NCBI GenBank assembly: GCA_025774935.1
Contig: JALGZK010000002.1
Span: 298,254 to 362,253 of the forward strand
Length of the DNA stretch: 64,000 nt
Reading direction: 5' to 3'
Source: a bacterium
GTDB taxonomy: Bacteria; Joyebacterota; Joyebacteria; Joyebacterales; Joyebacteraceae
This document shows, piece by piece, positions 26,091 through 34,420 of the stretch (position 1 is its first letter; each line of letters opens with the position of its first letter). The position numbers and the translations under genes were made by a program. Below the pieces are notes generated by a model. The model did no database searches. It saw only the letters and a list, made by a program, of their open reading frames with translations, and was not told the origin of the DNA.

Positions 26091-27416
26091 ATGATCGAGG
26101 GGACGAGGAAGCACACTCTTCTTCTGGCCGTGGCGGCGCTCCTGGCGTTCGGCCTGCTCTGCTCCGCCGCGGCGGAGCGCCAGCTCGTCGATGGGATCGC
26201 GGTCGTCGTCGGTGACCAGATCATCCTCGAGAGCGAGATCGACGAGGAATTCTACATCTACCAGATGCGCATGGGGTCGAGCCGCATTCCTGACAGCGAC
26301 GTACTGAGCGTCCGCAGCGAGATCGTGAAGGAGATGGTCGATGAGCTCCTCCTGGTGGCGAAGGCCAAGCGGGACACGATCGAGCTCGATCCCGCCGCCG
26401 TGGACCGCGAGCTCGATCGCCGCGTCAGCGACCTGAAGGAGCGGCAGGACTCGGAGGAAGCGCTCGCCGCCGCGCTCGAGTCGCAGGGGCTGACGCTCGA
26501 CCGGCTGAAGGAGATCTACCGCGACGACATCGAGAGACGCCTGCTCGCTGAGACGGTGGTGAGGAGCGAGATCCACTCGAAGATCTCCGTCACGTGGAGG
26601 GAGGTCGAGGACTACTACGAGGAGCACGGCGCGGAGGTGTCGCAGGTGCCCGCGACCTTTACGGTCGCCGGCATCCTGTCGGTTCCGAAGATCAGTGAGC
26701 CGGTCAAGCTCGCCGCGATCGAGCGCATGACCGCGATTCGCGACAGGCTCGAGGCCGGCGAGTCGTTCGAGGAGCTCGCGCGCGAGAACTCGGACGACGC
26801 GAGCGCCGAACGAGGAGGGGACCTGGGGTTCATCGGTCGCGGCACGACCGTACCAGAGTTCGAGGACGCCCTCTTCGCGCTCGAGGTCGGAGAGGTCTCC
26901 GGCATCGTCCCGACCAGGTTCGGCTTCCACCTCATCGAGGTCGTGGAGAAGGAGGAAGCCCGCGTCCGCGCGCGGCACATCCTCGCGCGCGTCGTCCCCG
27001 GACCGGAGGACGACGAGCGCGCCTTCGCGCGTGCGGAGAGCCTCCGGCAGATGATCGTCGACGGCGAGGACTTCGCGGTCGTTGCGGAGGAGTACTCGGA
27101 CGACCCCGTATCCGCCGAGCGCGGAGGAGAGCTGGGCACGTTCACGCGGGAGGACCTCAACCCCGCGTTCCTGACGGTGGTCGAGGATCTCGATGTGGGC
27201 GAGGTTTCAGACGTGACGCGCGGCGAGAGCGGATACTACGTCCTCACCCTTCTCGCGCGCGAGGACGCGCGCGTGGCCACGCTCGACGAGGTCCGGGCGA
27301 ACCTCCGGGAGTACCTGTTCGGCCTGAAGGCGGAGGAGGCCTATCGGGAGCTCCTCGATCGTCTCGCCGAGGAGATCCACGTCGACATCCGCACGCAGAT
27401 GGCGCCCGGGTCATGA
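26091..27416 (+). CDS. surA: SurA-like periplasmic chaperone / peptidyl-prolyl isomerase
   Basis: 441 residues from the ATG at 26091 (GGGAG upstream). A cleavable signal peptide ends near CSAAAERQ. The SurA N-domain is recognisable by DGIAVVVGDQIILESEID. Two parvulin domains follow: the first around 180-285 (TVAGILSVPKI, RGGDLGFIGRGT, TRFGFHLIEV) and the second around 290-395 (VRARHILARVVPG, ERGGELGTFTRED, GESGYYVLTLL). This is SurA architecture, so it should escort unfolded barrel proteins to the BAM machinery. Its stop overlaps the start of the S4 gene (ATGA). Confidence 0.9.
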   Translation: MIEGTRKHTLLLAVAALLAFGLLCSAAAERQLVDGIAVVVGDQIILESEIDEEFYIYQMRMGSSRIPDSDVLSVRSEIVKEMVDELLLVAKAKRDTIELDPAAVDRELDRRVSDLKERQDSEEALAAALESQGLTLDRLKEIYRDDIERRLLAETVVRSEIHSKISVTWREVEDYYEEHGAEVSQVPATFTVAGILSVPKISEPVKLAAIERMTAIRDRLEAGESFEELARENSDDASAERGGDLGFIGRGTTVPEFEDALFALEVGEVSGIVPTRFGFHLIEVVEKEEARVRARHILARVVPGPEDDERAFARAESLRQMIVDGEDFAVVAEEYSDDPVSAERGGELGTFTREDLNPAFLTVVEDLDVGEVSDVTRGESGYYVLTLLAREDARVATLDEVRANLREYLFGLKAEEAYRELLDRLAEEIHVDIRTQMAPGS

Positions 27417-27679
27417 GGCTCGACCAGTTCCTGAAAGCGTCCCGACTCATCAAGCAGCGCAGCGTCGCGAAGTGGGCGTGTGACGCCGGGCGCGTGGCGC
27501 TCATGGGCCGTAAGGCCAAGGCGGGAACAGTGGTGAAGGTCGGCGACGAGGTTGCGCTGAGCCTGCGCGACCGGTACGTGCGGATCAGGATCCTGGAGAT
27601 TCCCAAAGGGAACGTCAACAAGGAGAGGGCGAAGACCCTCTACGAGATCGTCGAGGAACGAGATGTATCGAGCTTCTAG
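27413..27679 (+). CDS. S4-domain RNA-binding protein (RqcP/HslR-like)
   Basis: 88 residues. It begins MRLDQFLKASRLIKQRS, the S4 fold, continues CDAGRVALMGRKAKAGTVVKVGDEVAL and ends with a charged helix. Size and motifs match the RqcP/HslR family, which binds 50S-peptidyl-tRNA complexes and acts in ribosome-associated quality control or heat-shock recycling of stalled subunits. The ATG overlaps the surA stop by 4 bp, so translation is probably coupled. A hairpin follows its stop codon directly. Confidence 0.88.
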   Translation: MRLDQFLKASRLIKQRSVAKWACDAGRVALMGRKAKAGTVVKVGDEVALSLRDRYVRIRILEIPKGNVNKERAKTLYEIVEERDVSSF

Positions 27680-28730
27680 GGGCCAGCCGAGGCTGGCCCT
27701 CTCTGTTGGAGGAGGCGTCGCGTCCTCCGGCGCGGGGAGCGCCGGAGGACCGGTAGGCCCCCGTCCGCGGATCGTCCTGACGATGGGTGATCCCGCCGGC
27801 ATCGGGCCGGAGGTCGCGTTGCGGGCCGCCGCGGCCGCCGAGCTCGCCCGGGACTTCGACCTTTCGATCGTGGGCAGCGTGGGGGTCCTCGAAACGTGGG
27901 CCTCGCGGCTCGGCGTCCCGATGGCGCCCTCGGTCGTCGATCCGTGCACGAGGATCGTCGCGGTGGAGCCGGGGCGGCCGTCTACGATGGGCGCTGGCGC
28001 CGCCGTCGAGTCGATCGTGCGCGCGGCGGAGATGTGCCGGTCGGGCGCCGCCGACGCGATGGTGACCGGACCCGTGGCGAAGGCGGCCATCGCGGACGCG
28101 GGCTACGAGTTCACCGGTCACACGGAGTTCCTCGCCAACCTCCTGGGGGCGCCGAGCGTGCTGATGCTCTTCGTCCACGGGGGAGTCCGGGTCGGGCTCG
28201 CCACGACGCACCTTCCGCTCGCCGACGTTCCGGCGGCCATCACGTTCGAGCTCCTCGTGGACAAGCTCGTGCTCCTCGCGCAGGAGCTGGACGAGCGCCT
28301 CGGCGTCAGCGAGCCGCGGATCGCGGTGGCGGGCCTGAACCCGCACGCCGGCGAGAGCGGCCGCACGGGGAGCGAGGAGGAGACGATCATCGTGCCCGCG
28401 ATCGAGGAGGTTCGGGCCGCGGGGTTTCGGGTCGACGGTCCATTCCCCGCGGACACGGTGTTCCTCGGGCTGGGGAGTCCCGGTGGAGACGAACCCGGCT
28501 CGGGGTTCGACGCGGTGCTCGCGATGTACCACGACCAGGGGACGATCCCCGTGAAGCTCCGCGGGCGCGGGGGAGGCGTGAACGTCACGCTAGGTCTCCC
28601 GATCGTCCGGACGTCTGTGGACCACGGGACCGCGTTCGACCGGGCGGGCCGTGTGGCGGCCGACCCAGAGAGCATGATCGCGGCCGTGCGCCTGGCCGGC
28701 GAGATCGCCGCCAGGGCGGCCGGGGCGTAG
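27663..28730 (+). CDS. pdxA: 4-hydroxythreonine-4-phosphate dehydrogenase
   Basis: 355 residues. It oxidises 4-phosphohydroxythreonine, which decarboxylates to the substrate of PdxJ in DXP-dependent vitamin B6 synthesis. Visible motifs are LTMGDPAGIGPE (about 39-50), the metal/substrate His in GYEFTGHTEF, the second His in NPHAGESGRTG and the third in MYHDQGTIPVK. The ATG at 27663 overlaps the S4 gene by 17 bp and has GAGG before it. It gives a 36-residue Gly/Ala-rich extension that PdxA proteins normally lack. The only other in-frame ATG (27783) is too late, because it cuts RIVLT from the conserved strand. Two hairpins lie within the extension. pdxJ is also in the window, at 41284. Confidence 0.93.
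   Translation: MYRASRGQPRLALSVGGGVASSGAGSAGGPVGPRPRIVLTMGDPAGIGPEVALRAAAAAELARDFDLSIVGSVGVLETWASRLGVPMAPSVVDPCTRIVAVEPGRPSTMGAGAAVESIVRAAEMCRSGAADAMVTGPVAKAAIADAGYEFTGHTEFLANLLGAPSVLMLFVHGGVRVGLATTHLPLADVPAAITFELLVDKLVLLAQELDERLGVSEPRIAVAGLNPHAGESGRTGSEEETIIVPAIEEVRAAGFRVDGPFPADTVFLGLGSPGGDEPGSGFDAVLAMYHDQGTIPVKLRGRGGGVNVTLGLPIVRTSVDHGTAFDRAGRVAADPESMIAAVRLAGEIAARAAGA
27678..27700 (+). terminator. Terminator-like hairpin right after the S4 gene
   Basis: AGGGGCCAGCC pairs with GGCTGGCCCT over a two-base turn and is followed by CTCTGTT. It begins on the S4 stop codon and lies within the predicted 5' coding end of pdxA, so it could reduce readthrough into pdxA. Confidence 0.45.
27723..27749 (+). 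other. Perfect 11-bp hairpin in the pdxA N-terminal extension
   Basis: TCCTCCGGCGC (27723-27733) pairs perfectly with GCGCCGGAGGA (27739-27749) around GGGGA. It would encode Ser/Gly/Ala only. With the preceding hairpin it suggests an RNA function in this stretch. Confidence 0.5.
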
Positions 28731-28745
28731 CGAGACACCACCGCT

Positions 28746-28774
28746 GCGCGGTCGACGTCACGTCGACGCCGCGC
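28746..28774 (+). terminator. Possible terminator after pdxA
   Basis: GCGCGG-TCGACGT and ACGTCGA-CGCCGCGC form a long, nearly perfect stem with a minimal turn about 15 nt after the pdxA stop and before the next promoter. No T tract follows. Confidence 0.4.
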
Positions 28775-28799
28775 GAGCGGCCCCTTCGGGCGAACCGCC

Positions 28800-28828
28800 T
28801 TGCGACCCGCCCCCGGGGCCGGTATCAT
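28800..28828 (+). promoter_or_regulatory. Sigma-70 promoter of the holB-ricT-metG operon
   Basis: TTGCGA (28800-28805), 17 nt, TATCAT (28823-28828), about 95 nt before the holB ATG. This is the only clear promoter before the run of overlapping genes up to 37977. Confidence 0.7.
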
Positions 28829-28921
28829 TATAGATTCTCCGGAACCTGCGGCTTCCGGCTCGACCGGCGCCGTGTGCGGCGTCCAGCCGGGTTCCGGCGG
28901 ACGCGATCTGACGGGGAAGCG

Positions 28922-30052
28922 ATGGGTCTTTCGCGCATCAAGGGCCAGGATCGGGCGGTGGAACTCCTCTCCGCCGCATGTGACTCGGGTCGGCTGTCGC
29001 ACGCGTACCTGTTCCACGGCCCCGACGGCGTCGGCAAGGAGACGACGGCGCTCGAGCTCGCGAGGGCCCTGAACTGCTCGGAGTCAGGCGGCGAGAGCGG
29101 GTGTGTGTGCCGCGCGTGCAGGATGACGGCGAACCTGTCGCACCCGGACATCCACCTGATCTTCCCGGCACCGCGAGACATCAAGGCGGACGCGAGAGCA
29201 GGGATCATCGCCTCGTACATCCGGGACGGATATCGCGACGAGGACTTCGGCCGGAAGAGCGCGATCGTCTCGGTCGAGTCGGTGCTCTCAGAGGTCGTGG
29301 GGAAGGCGAACCAGCGACCGTACGTGGGTCCGTGGAAGGCGTTCATCATCGCGGACGCCGACAGGATGACGACCGAGGCGGCGAACACGCTCCTCAAGAC
29401 ACTCGAGGAGCCGCCGGAGATGACGGTGATCATCCTGACGACGTCCAGACCGACTGCCCTTCCGGCGACCGTCGTCTCGCGCTGTCAGAGGATCCCGTTC
29501 TCACGGCTCGACGCCGGGACGATCGAGGACATCCTGCTGTCGGACCCGAGGCTCGGGTTCGACGCGAAGAGGGCGAAGGCGGCCGCGATCCTCGCCCGGG
29601 GAAGCGCGGGGCGGGCCGTTAGGACCGAGAAGGAAGGACTCGAGGCGGAGCTCGAGAGAGTGGCCTCGATCATCCAGGGAAGGAAGATCCGCGACGTGAG
29701 GTCCTTAGCGGACGAAGCGAGCGCGCTCGCGTTCCGCCTGGGCCGGCAGGAGCAGCAGAAGATCCTCGACCTCATGCTCCTCTGGTTCAGAGACGTGCTG
29801 GTGCTCTCGCAGTGGGACGAGATCGGTCGACCTCCAGAGGTCCTCTATGCGCGGCACCGGAAGGTCCTGGAAGAACAGGCGCACGCGCTGGACTTCGCGA
29901 CGCTCGGTCGGCTGATCGAGAAGCTGGACGAGGCAAGACAGGCGATCGAACGCTACTCGAACCCGACGATCGTCTTCACCTCCGTCCTCCTCGACATGGC
30001 GGTCGCCCGAAAGAGGGCGGGGATCACGAGGGGTGCCGGATATGCAGCCTGA
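28922..30052 (+). CDS. holB: DNA polymerase III delta-prime subunit
   Basis: 376 residues from the ATG at 28922 (GGGGAAG upstream). The clamp-loader AAA+ core starts IKGQDRAVELL, with Walker A GPDGVGKE (33-40), zinc cysteines C52, C61, C63 and C66, and the sensor block ANTLLKTLEEPPEMTVIILTT. SRCQRIPF is the arginine-finger region. The C-terminal helical domain (about 210-376) is divergent. As delta-prime it is the stator of the clamp loader that places the sliding clamp on DNA. Its end overlaps ricT by 11 bp. Confidence 0.92.
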   Translation: MGLSRIKGQDRAVELLSAACDSGRLSHAYLFHGPDGVGKETTALELARALNCSESGGESGCVCRACRMTANLSHPDIHLIFPAPRDIKADARAGIIASYIRDGYRDEDFGRKSAIVSVESVLSEVVGKANQRPYVGPWKAFIIADADRMTTEAANTLLKTLEEPPEMTVIILTTSRPTALPATVVSRCQRIPFSRLDAGTIEDILLSDPRLGFDAKRAKAAAILARGSAGRAVRTEKEGLEAELERVASIIQGRKIRDVRSLADEASALAFRLGRQEQQKILDLMLLWFRDVLVLSQWDEIGRPPEVLYARHRKVLEEQAHALDFATLGRLIEKLDEARQAIERYSNPTIVFTSVLLDMAVARKRAGITRGAGYAA

Positions 30053-30974
30053 GGGACTGGTCGGGAAGACACCCGACTCATTCGAGATAGAGTTCAAGGG
30101 GGGGAGGAAGGCCCTCTTCTCCAATCCACGGAACATCCCGTTCCAGATCGGCGACTTCGCGATCGTGGACGTGGAGCGCGGGAACGACATCGGCAGGATC
30201 GTTCGCGAGGGCGAGGACGTCAGCCGGAAGCTCAAGGAGAAGGGCATCCAGGGACCGATTCTACGGCGCGCCACGCGCGTCGACCTGTCCACGATGACCG
30301 AGCTCAACGAGAAGGAAGCGGAGGCTCACCGGATCTGCCAGCAGTGCATCGCGAAGCAGGGGCTTCCGATGAAGCTGGTCGACGTCGAGTGGCAGTTCGA
30401 CGGCAACAAGATCCGGTTCTACTTCACATCCGATCGGCGCGTCGACTTCAGGAAACTCGTTCGGGACCTCGCCGGCATCTTCAAGACGAGAATCGAAATG
30501 CGGCAGATCGGCGTCCGGGACGAGGCACGCCGGCTCGGCGGCTACGGACGATGCGGGCGCTACTACTGCTGTCGGGGCGTGATCAACGACTTCGACCCGG
30601 TGACGCTCAAGATGGTGAAGGAGCAGCATCTCGCTCCGGGTTCGCCGAAGATCTCTGGCGGGTGCGGCAGGCTCATGTGCTGCCTGCGCTACGAGCGGAG
30701 CTTCTACATGGAGTCGGGGAAGGAGTTCCCGAAGATCGGGACGAAGATCGAGATCGAGAAGAAGAAGCACCGCGTCGTGGCGGTCGACATCTTCCGCAGG
30801 AGGGTGACGCTCACCGACGAGGACGGGAAATCGAACACCGTCGCGATCGAGGACTTCAAGAAGGGCCGCATCACCTCCGTCGGCTCGGAAGACGAGGAGA
30901 TCCCGGTGCTCGACGATTACTGGACCAAGGACGAGGACGCAGCGGTCCCCGACGAGGACGAGAATGGGAAGTAA
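30042..30974 (+). CDS. ricT: PSP1/RicT-family regulator
   Basis: 310 residues from the ATG at 30042, with GAGGGG eight bases upstream; a GTG at 30033 is the alternative. The PSP1 domain includes DVEWQFDGNKIRFYFTSDRR and then the cysteine-rich signature YGRCGRYYCCRG and SGGCGRLMCCLRYE, the cysteines thought to hold an iron-sulfur cluster in the RicAFT (YaaT) complex. In Bacillus this complex promotes mRNA maturation with RNase Y. The C-terminal tail is acidic. The gene sits between holB and metG, the same neighbourhood as Bacillus yaaT (holB-yaaT), and overlaps both. Confidence 0.9.
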   Translation: MQPEGLVGKTPDSFEIEFKGGRKALFSNPRNIPFQIGDFAIVDVERGNDIGRIVREGEDVSRKLKEKGIQGPILRRATRVDLSTMTELNEKEAEAHRICQQCIAKQGLPMKLVDVEWQFDGNKIRFYFTSDRRVDFRKLVRDLAGIFKTRIEMRQIGVRDEARRLGGYGRCGRYYCCRGVINDFDPVTLKMVKEQHLAPGSPKISGGCGRLMCCLRYERSFYMESGKEFPKIGTKIEIEKKKHRVVAVDIFRRRVTLTDEDGKSNTVAIEDFKKGRITSVGSEDEEIPVLDDYWTKDEDAAVPDEDENGK

Positions 30975-32928
30975 GTACTACATAACGACAGCGATCGATT
31001 ACGTCAACAGCGCCCCGCACATCGGGACGGCGTACGAGAAGATCTCCGCGGACGTCTTCGCGCGCTTCCACCGCCTGATCGGCGACGAGGTCTTCTTCCT
31101 CATGGGGAACGACGAGCACAGCCTGAACGTTCTCCGTGCCGCGGCGGCGAAGGGCATGGATCCCCAAGCGTACACCGATGAGATGGAGGGCGTCTTCCGC
31201 GGGATCTGGGACAAGCTCGAGATCGAGTTCGATCGGTTCATCCGAACGACGGAGCCCGACCACGTACGCGGGCTCTCGACCCTCTTTCGTGCGCTCGAAG
31301 ACGACATCTATCAGGGGCACTACGAGGGGCACTACTGTGAGTCGTGCGAGGCGTTCTACCAGGAGAAGGACCTCGTCGACGGCTGCTGCCCGACCCACGG
31401 AACGAAGCCCGCGTGGATCAAGGAAGAGAACTACTTCTTCAGGCTCTCGAAGTACGCCGACCGGCTCCTGGCGCACATCGAGGAGCACCCGGACTTCATT
31501 CGGCCCGAGTCCAGACGGAACGAGATCGTCCAGCTCATCAAGGGTGGGCTCGAGGACATCAGCATCACGCGTGCCGGGACCGACTGGGGCGTGCCGCTCC
31601 CGATGGACGAGTCCCAGGTCATCTACGTGTGGGTGGACGCCCTCACGAACTACGCGACCGGTATCGGGTACGGCTACGACGACGAGCGCTTCGCGAAGTG
31701 GTGGCCGGCGGACGCGCATATCATCGGCAAGGATATCACGCGCTTCCACTGCGTCATCTGGCCGTCGATGCTCATGGCCGCCGGCATAGAGCTCCCGAAG
31801 ACGATCTACGGCCACGGGTTCGTCTACTTCAAGGGCCAGAAGCTCTCGAAGAGCCGGGGTGTGACGGTCGATCCGCTCGAGGCGGCGGACGTCTTCGGCC
31901 CGTCCGCTCTCCGCTACTTCCTCATGCGCGAGGGCACGTACGGCCGGGACGTCGACTTCACGTGGGAGCAGTTCCGGTCGCGGTACGATTCCGAGCTCGC
32001 GAACGACCTCGGCAACCTCGTGTCCCGCACGACCGCGATGGTCGGGAAGTTCCTCGGTGGTGAGCTCAGGAACCTCTCATCCGGAAGCGGCGACGCCTTG
32101 AGGTCGCTGTCGGCCGACGTGCGCGCGACAGTGGAGACGGAGATGCTCGCGTACGCTCCGCAGGCCGCGCTCGCGAAGACGTGGGAGCTGGTCCGCCGCG
32201 CGAACAGCTTCATAGAAGAAGAGAAACCGTGGGTGCTGGCGAAGGAAGATCGCGGGAGGCTCGAGCAGGTGCTGTTCGACGTGCTCGAGGCAATCCGACA
32301 GGTGGCGGTCCTCGCCTGGCCCGTCATGCCGGGGAAGTCGGAGGCCATCCTGCGCGAGCTCGGCCTGACGCTCGAGCCGGGGGGCGCCACCCTCGACGAG
32401 CTTCTCGCCTGGGGATCCGAGTGGGGCGACGCCATCAGCGTGGCGAAAGGCGAGCCGGTGTTCCCGAAGTACACCGACGAGGACCTCGCCGCGAAGTTCG
32501 ACATCGTTTCCGGGGCGACCACCGCGACGGCCCCCCGCACGGAGGCCGCGCCGGAGGGAGCGCCCGCAGACGACACCGACTCGACGGACAAGGGAGCGGG
32601 AAAGATGATGACCTTCCAGCAGTTTCAGGAGCTCGACCTCAAGCTGGCGAAGATCATCGAAGCCGGGAAGGTCGAAGGCACGTCGAAGCTCATCAAGATG
32701 CGCGTCGATCTCGGAGGCAACGACGTCCGGCAGATGGTCGCCGGAATCGCCGAGGACTACGCGGCCGACGATCTTGTCGGCAAGACGATCGTCGTGGTCG
32801 CGAATCTCGAGCCCGCGAAGATCAGAGGGATCGAGTCGCAGGCGATGCTCCTCGCGGCCGTCGACGGAGGGTCGATCGCACTCGTCGTTCCCGAGAAGGA
32901 TCTGCCGCCGGGAACGGGAGTCAGCTGA
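30964..32928 (+). CDS. metG: Methionyl-tRNA synthetase
   Basis: 654 residues. It charges tRNA-Met and initiator tRNA. The class I signatures are PHIGT (about 18-22) and KLSKS (about 293-297). A zinc-binding knob lies at about 125-146 with CESC and CCPTHG. The anticodon domain follows, then a low-complexity Ala/Thr/Glu linker and a C-terminal tRNA-binding OB domain (about 550-654; ELDLKLAKIIEAGKVEGTSKL), which dimerises the enzyme. The ATG overlaps the end of ricT by 11 bp. Confidence 0.97.
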   Translation: MGSKYYITTAIDYVNSAPHIGTAYEKISADVFARFHRLIGDEVFFLMGNDEHSLNVLRAAAAKGMDPQAYTDEMEGVFRGIWDKLEIEFDRFIRTTEPDHVRGLSTLFRALEDDIYQGHYEGHYCESCEAFYQEKDLVDGCCPTHGTKPAWIKEENYFFRLSKYADRLLAHIEEHPDFIRPESRRNEIVQLIKGGLEDISITRAGTDWGVPLPMDESQVIYVWVDALTNYATGIGYGYDDERFAKWWPADAHIIGKDITRFHCVIWPSMLMAAGIELPKTIYGHGFVYFKGQKLSKSRGVTVDPLEAADVFGPSALRYFLMREGTYGRDVDFTWEQFRSRYDSELANDLGNLVSRTTAMVGKFLGGELRNLSSGSGDALRSLSADVRATVETEMLAYAPQAALAKTWELVRRANSFIEEEKPWVLAKEDRGRLEQVLFDVLEAIRQVAVLAWPVMPGKSEAILRELGLTLEPGGATLDELLAWGSEWGDAISVAKGEPVFPKYTDEDLAAKFDIVSGATTATAPRTEAAPEGAPADDTDSTDKGAGKMMTFQQFQELDLKLAKIIEAGKVEGTSKLIKMRVDLGGNDVRQMVAGIAEDYAADDLVGKTIVVVANLEPAKIRGIESQAMLLAAVDGGSIALVVPEKDLPPGTGVS

Positions 32929-32953
32929 CGATCACGAGCGGGGATGAGCGACC

Positions 32954-34420
32954 GTGACTCTGCCCGAACCGTCCAGGGGGGCTCCGCGCGAGGCGCCACC
33001 CCTTCTCTCCGACACGCACGTCCACCTCAATCTCGACCGATTCGAAGACGACCGGGAGGCCGTCATCCACCGCGCGAGCGACGCCGGAGTGCGGCTGTTC
33101 GTGAACGTTGGCTTCGACCTCGACACGAGCAGGGAGTCGATCGCGCTCGCGGAGCGCCACCAGTCCATCTACGCGTCGGTCGGGCTCCACCCTCACGATT
33201 CCGCGAAGCTCGACGATGCGTTCCTCGAGGAGCTCGAGCAACTGGCGGCGCATCCGAGGGTCGTCGCCATCGGGGAGACGGGCCTCGACTACTACCGCGA
33301 CCTCTCGCCGCGGGACGACCAGAGGCGTGCGTTCCGGGAGCAGATCCGTCTCGCGAACAGCCTGGAGCTTCCCCTCATCGTGCACTCGCGCGATGCGAAG
33401 GACGAGCGCGGTGGGGCGCTCGCCGACGTGCTGGAGATCGTCGACGATGAGGGAGGCGGCGCCGCTGGCGGCGTCATGCACTGCTTCCCCGGGGACGTCG
33501 AGCACGCGAAGGCGGTCGTCGCGCGCGGGTTCCACGTCGGGATCGGGGGCCCGGTGACCTACTCGACGCGCGGGAGGTTGTTCGAGGTCGTGAAGGGTGT
33601 CCCGGCGAACCGCCTTCTTCTGGAAACAGACGCGCCGTGGCTCCCGCCCGCCCCTCACAGGGGTGAGAGAAACGAGCCCGCGCACGTCGCCCTGGTCGCC
33701 GCGAGGCTCGCGGAGATCCGGGAGATGAGCCTGACGGATCTCGCGAGGATCACGATTGGGAACGCCATCAAGCTCTTTCGAATCCCCGACGCCTCCCGTC
33801 CGTCTATTGCCTATGAGATGGGGGAGAACCTCTACCTCAACATCACGAACCGCTGCACGAACGAATGCTACTTCTGCGTCCGCTACGAGTCCGACACGCT
33901 CTGGGGCTACAACCTCCGGCTCGACCACGAGCCCGCCGTCGATGAGGTCCTCGAGGCGGTTGGTGATCCAACTCGCTACCGCGAGGTCGTGTTCTGCGGC
34001 TACGGCGAGCCGACGGTGAGACTCGACGTCGTGCTCGAGGTCGGCGAGCGGCTTCGCGAGCTCGGCGGGAAGGTGCGGCTCGACACGAACGGACACGGCA
34101 GTCTGATCTGGAACAGGAACGTGGCGCCCGAGCTCGTCCGCGCGGTCGATGCCGTCTCGGTCAGCCTGAACGCGGCGGACGCGGCGACATACGAGAGTGT
34201 CTGCGGCCCCAAGTTCGGGCTGGCGACCTTCGACCACGTCGTCGGGTTCATCCAGGAGTGCCTGAAGGCCCGCCTGCCCGTGAGCGTGAGCGTCGTGGAC
34301 GTTCCCGAGATCGACCTCGGGGAGGTCCAGGAGCTCGCTAGGGGGCTTGGCGTTCCGCTGCGCGTGCGAGGGGGTGGCGTACCGAGGCGACGCCGGGCCC
34401 GGGGGAGTCAGCCGGCATGA
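32954..34420 (+). CDS. TatD-family metal-dependent hydrolase fused to TatD-linked radical SAM domain
   Basis: 488 residues; GTG start 25 bp after metG. Residues about 15-285 are a TatD hydrolase: DTHVHLN (20-26), the Glu in IGETGLDYYRD, LIVHSRD, MHCFPGD and LLETDAPWLPP supply the metal ligands. TatD enzymes are 3'-5' exonucleases or D-aminoacyl hydrolases. Residues about 290-480 form a compact radical SAM domain with the cluster motif CTNECYFC (C301, C305, C308), followed by VVFCGYGEPTVR and VRLDTNGHG. In many bacteria the second part is a separate protein encoded next to tatD. Here one frame encodes both with no break. The stop overlaps the ksgA start (ATGA). Confidence 0.88.
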   Translation: MTLPEPSRGAPREAPPLLSDTHVHLNLDRFEDDREAVIHRASDAGVRLFVNVGFDLDTSRESIALAERHQSIYASVGLHPHDSAKLDDAFLEELEQLAAHPRVVAIGETGLDYYRDLSPRDDQRRAFREQIRLANSLELPLIVHSRDAKDERGGALADVLEIVDDEGGGAAGGVMHCFPGDVEHAKAVVARGFHVGIGGPVTYSTRGRLFEVVKGVPANRLLLETDAPWLPPAPHRGERNEPAHVALVAARLAEIREMSLTDLARITIGNAIKLFRIPDASRPSIAYEMGENLYLNITNRCTNECYFCVRYESDTLWGYNLRLDHEPAVDEVLEAVGDPTRYREVVFCGYGEPTVRLDVVLEVGERLRELGGKVRLDTNGHGSLIWNRNVAPELVRAVDAVSVSLNAADAATYESVCGPKFGLATFDHVVGFIQECLKARLPVSVSVVDVPEIDLGEVQELARGLGVPLRVRGGGVPRRRRARGSQPA

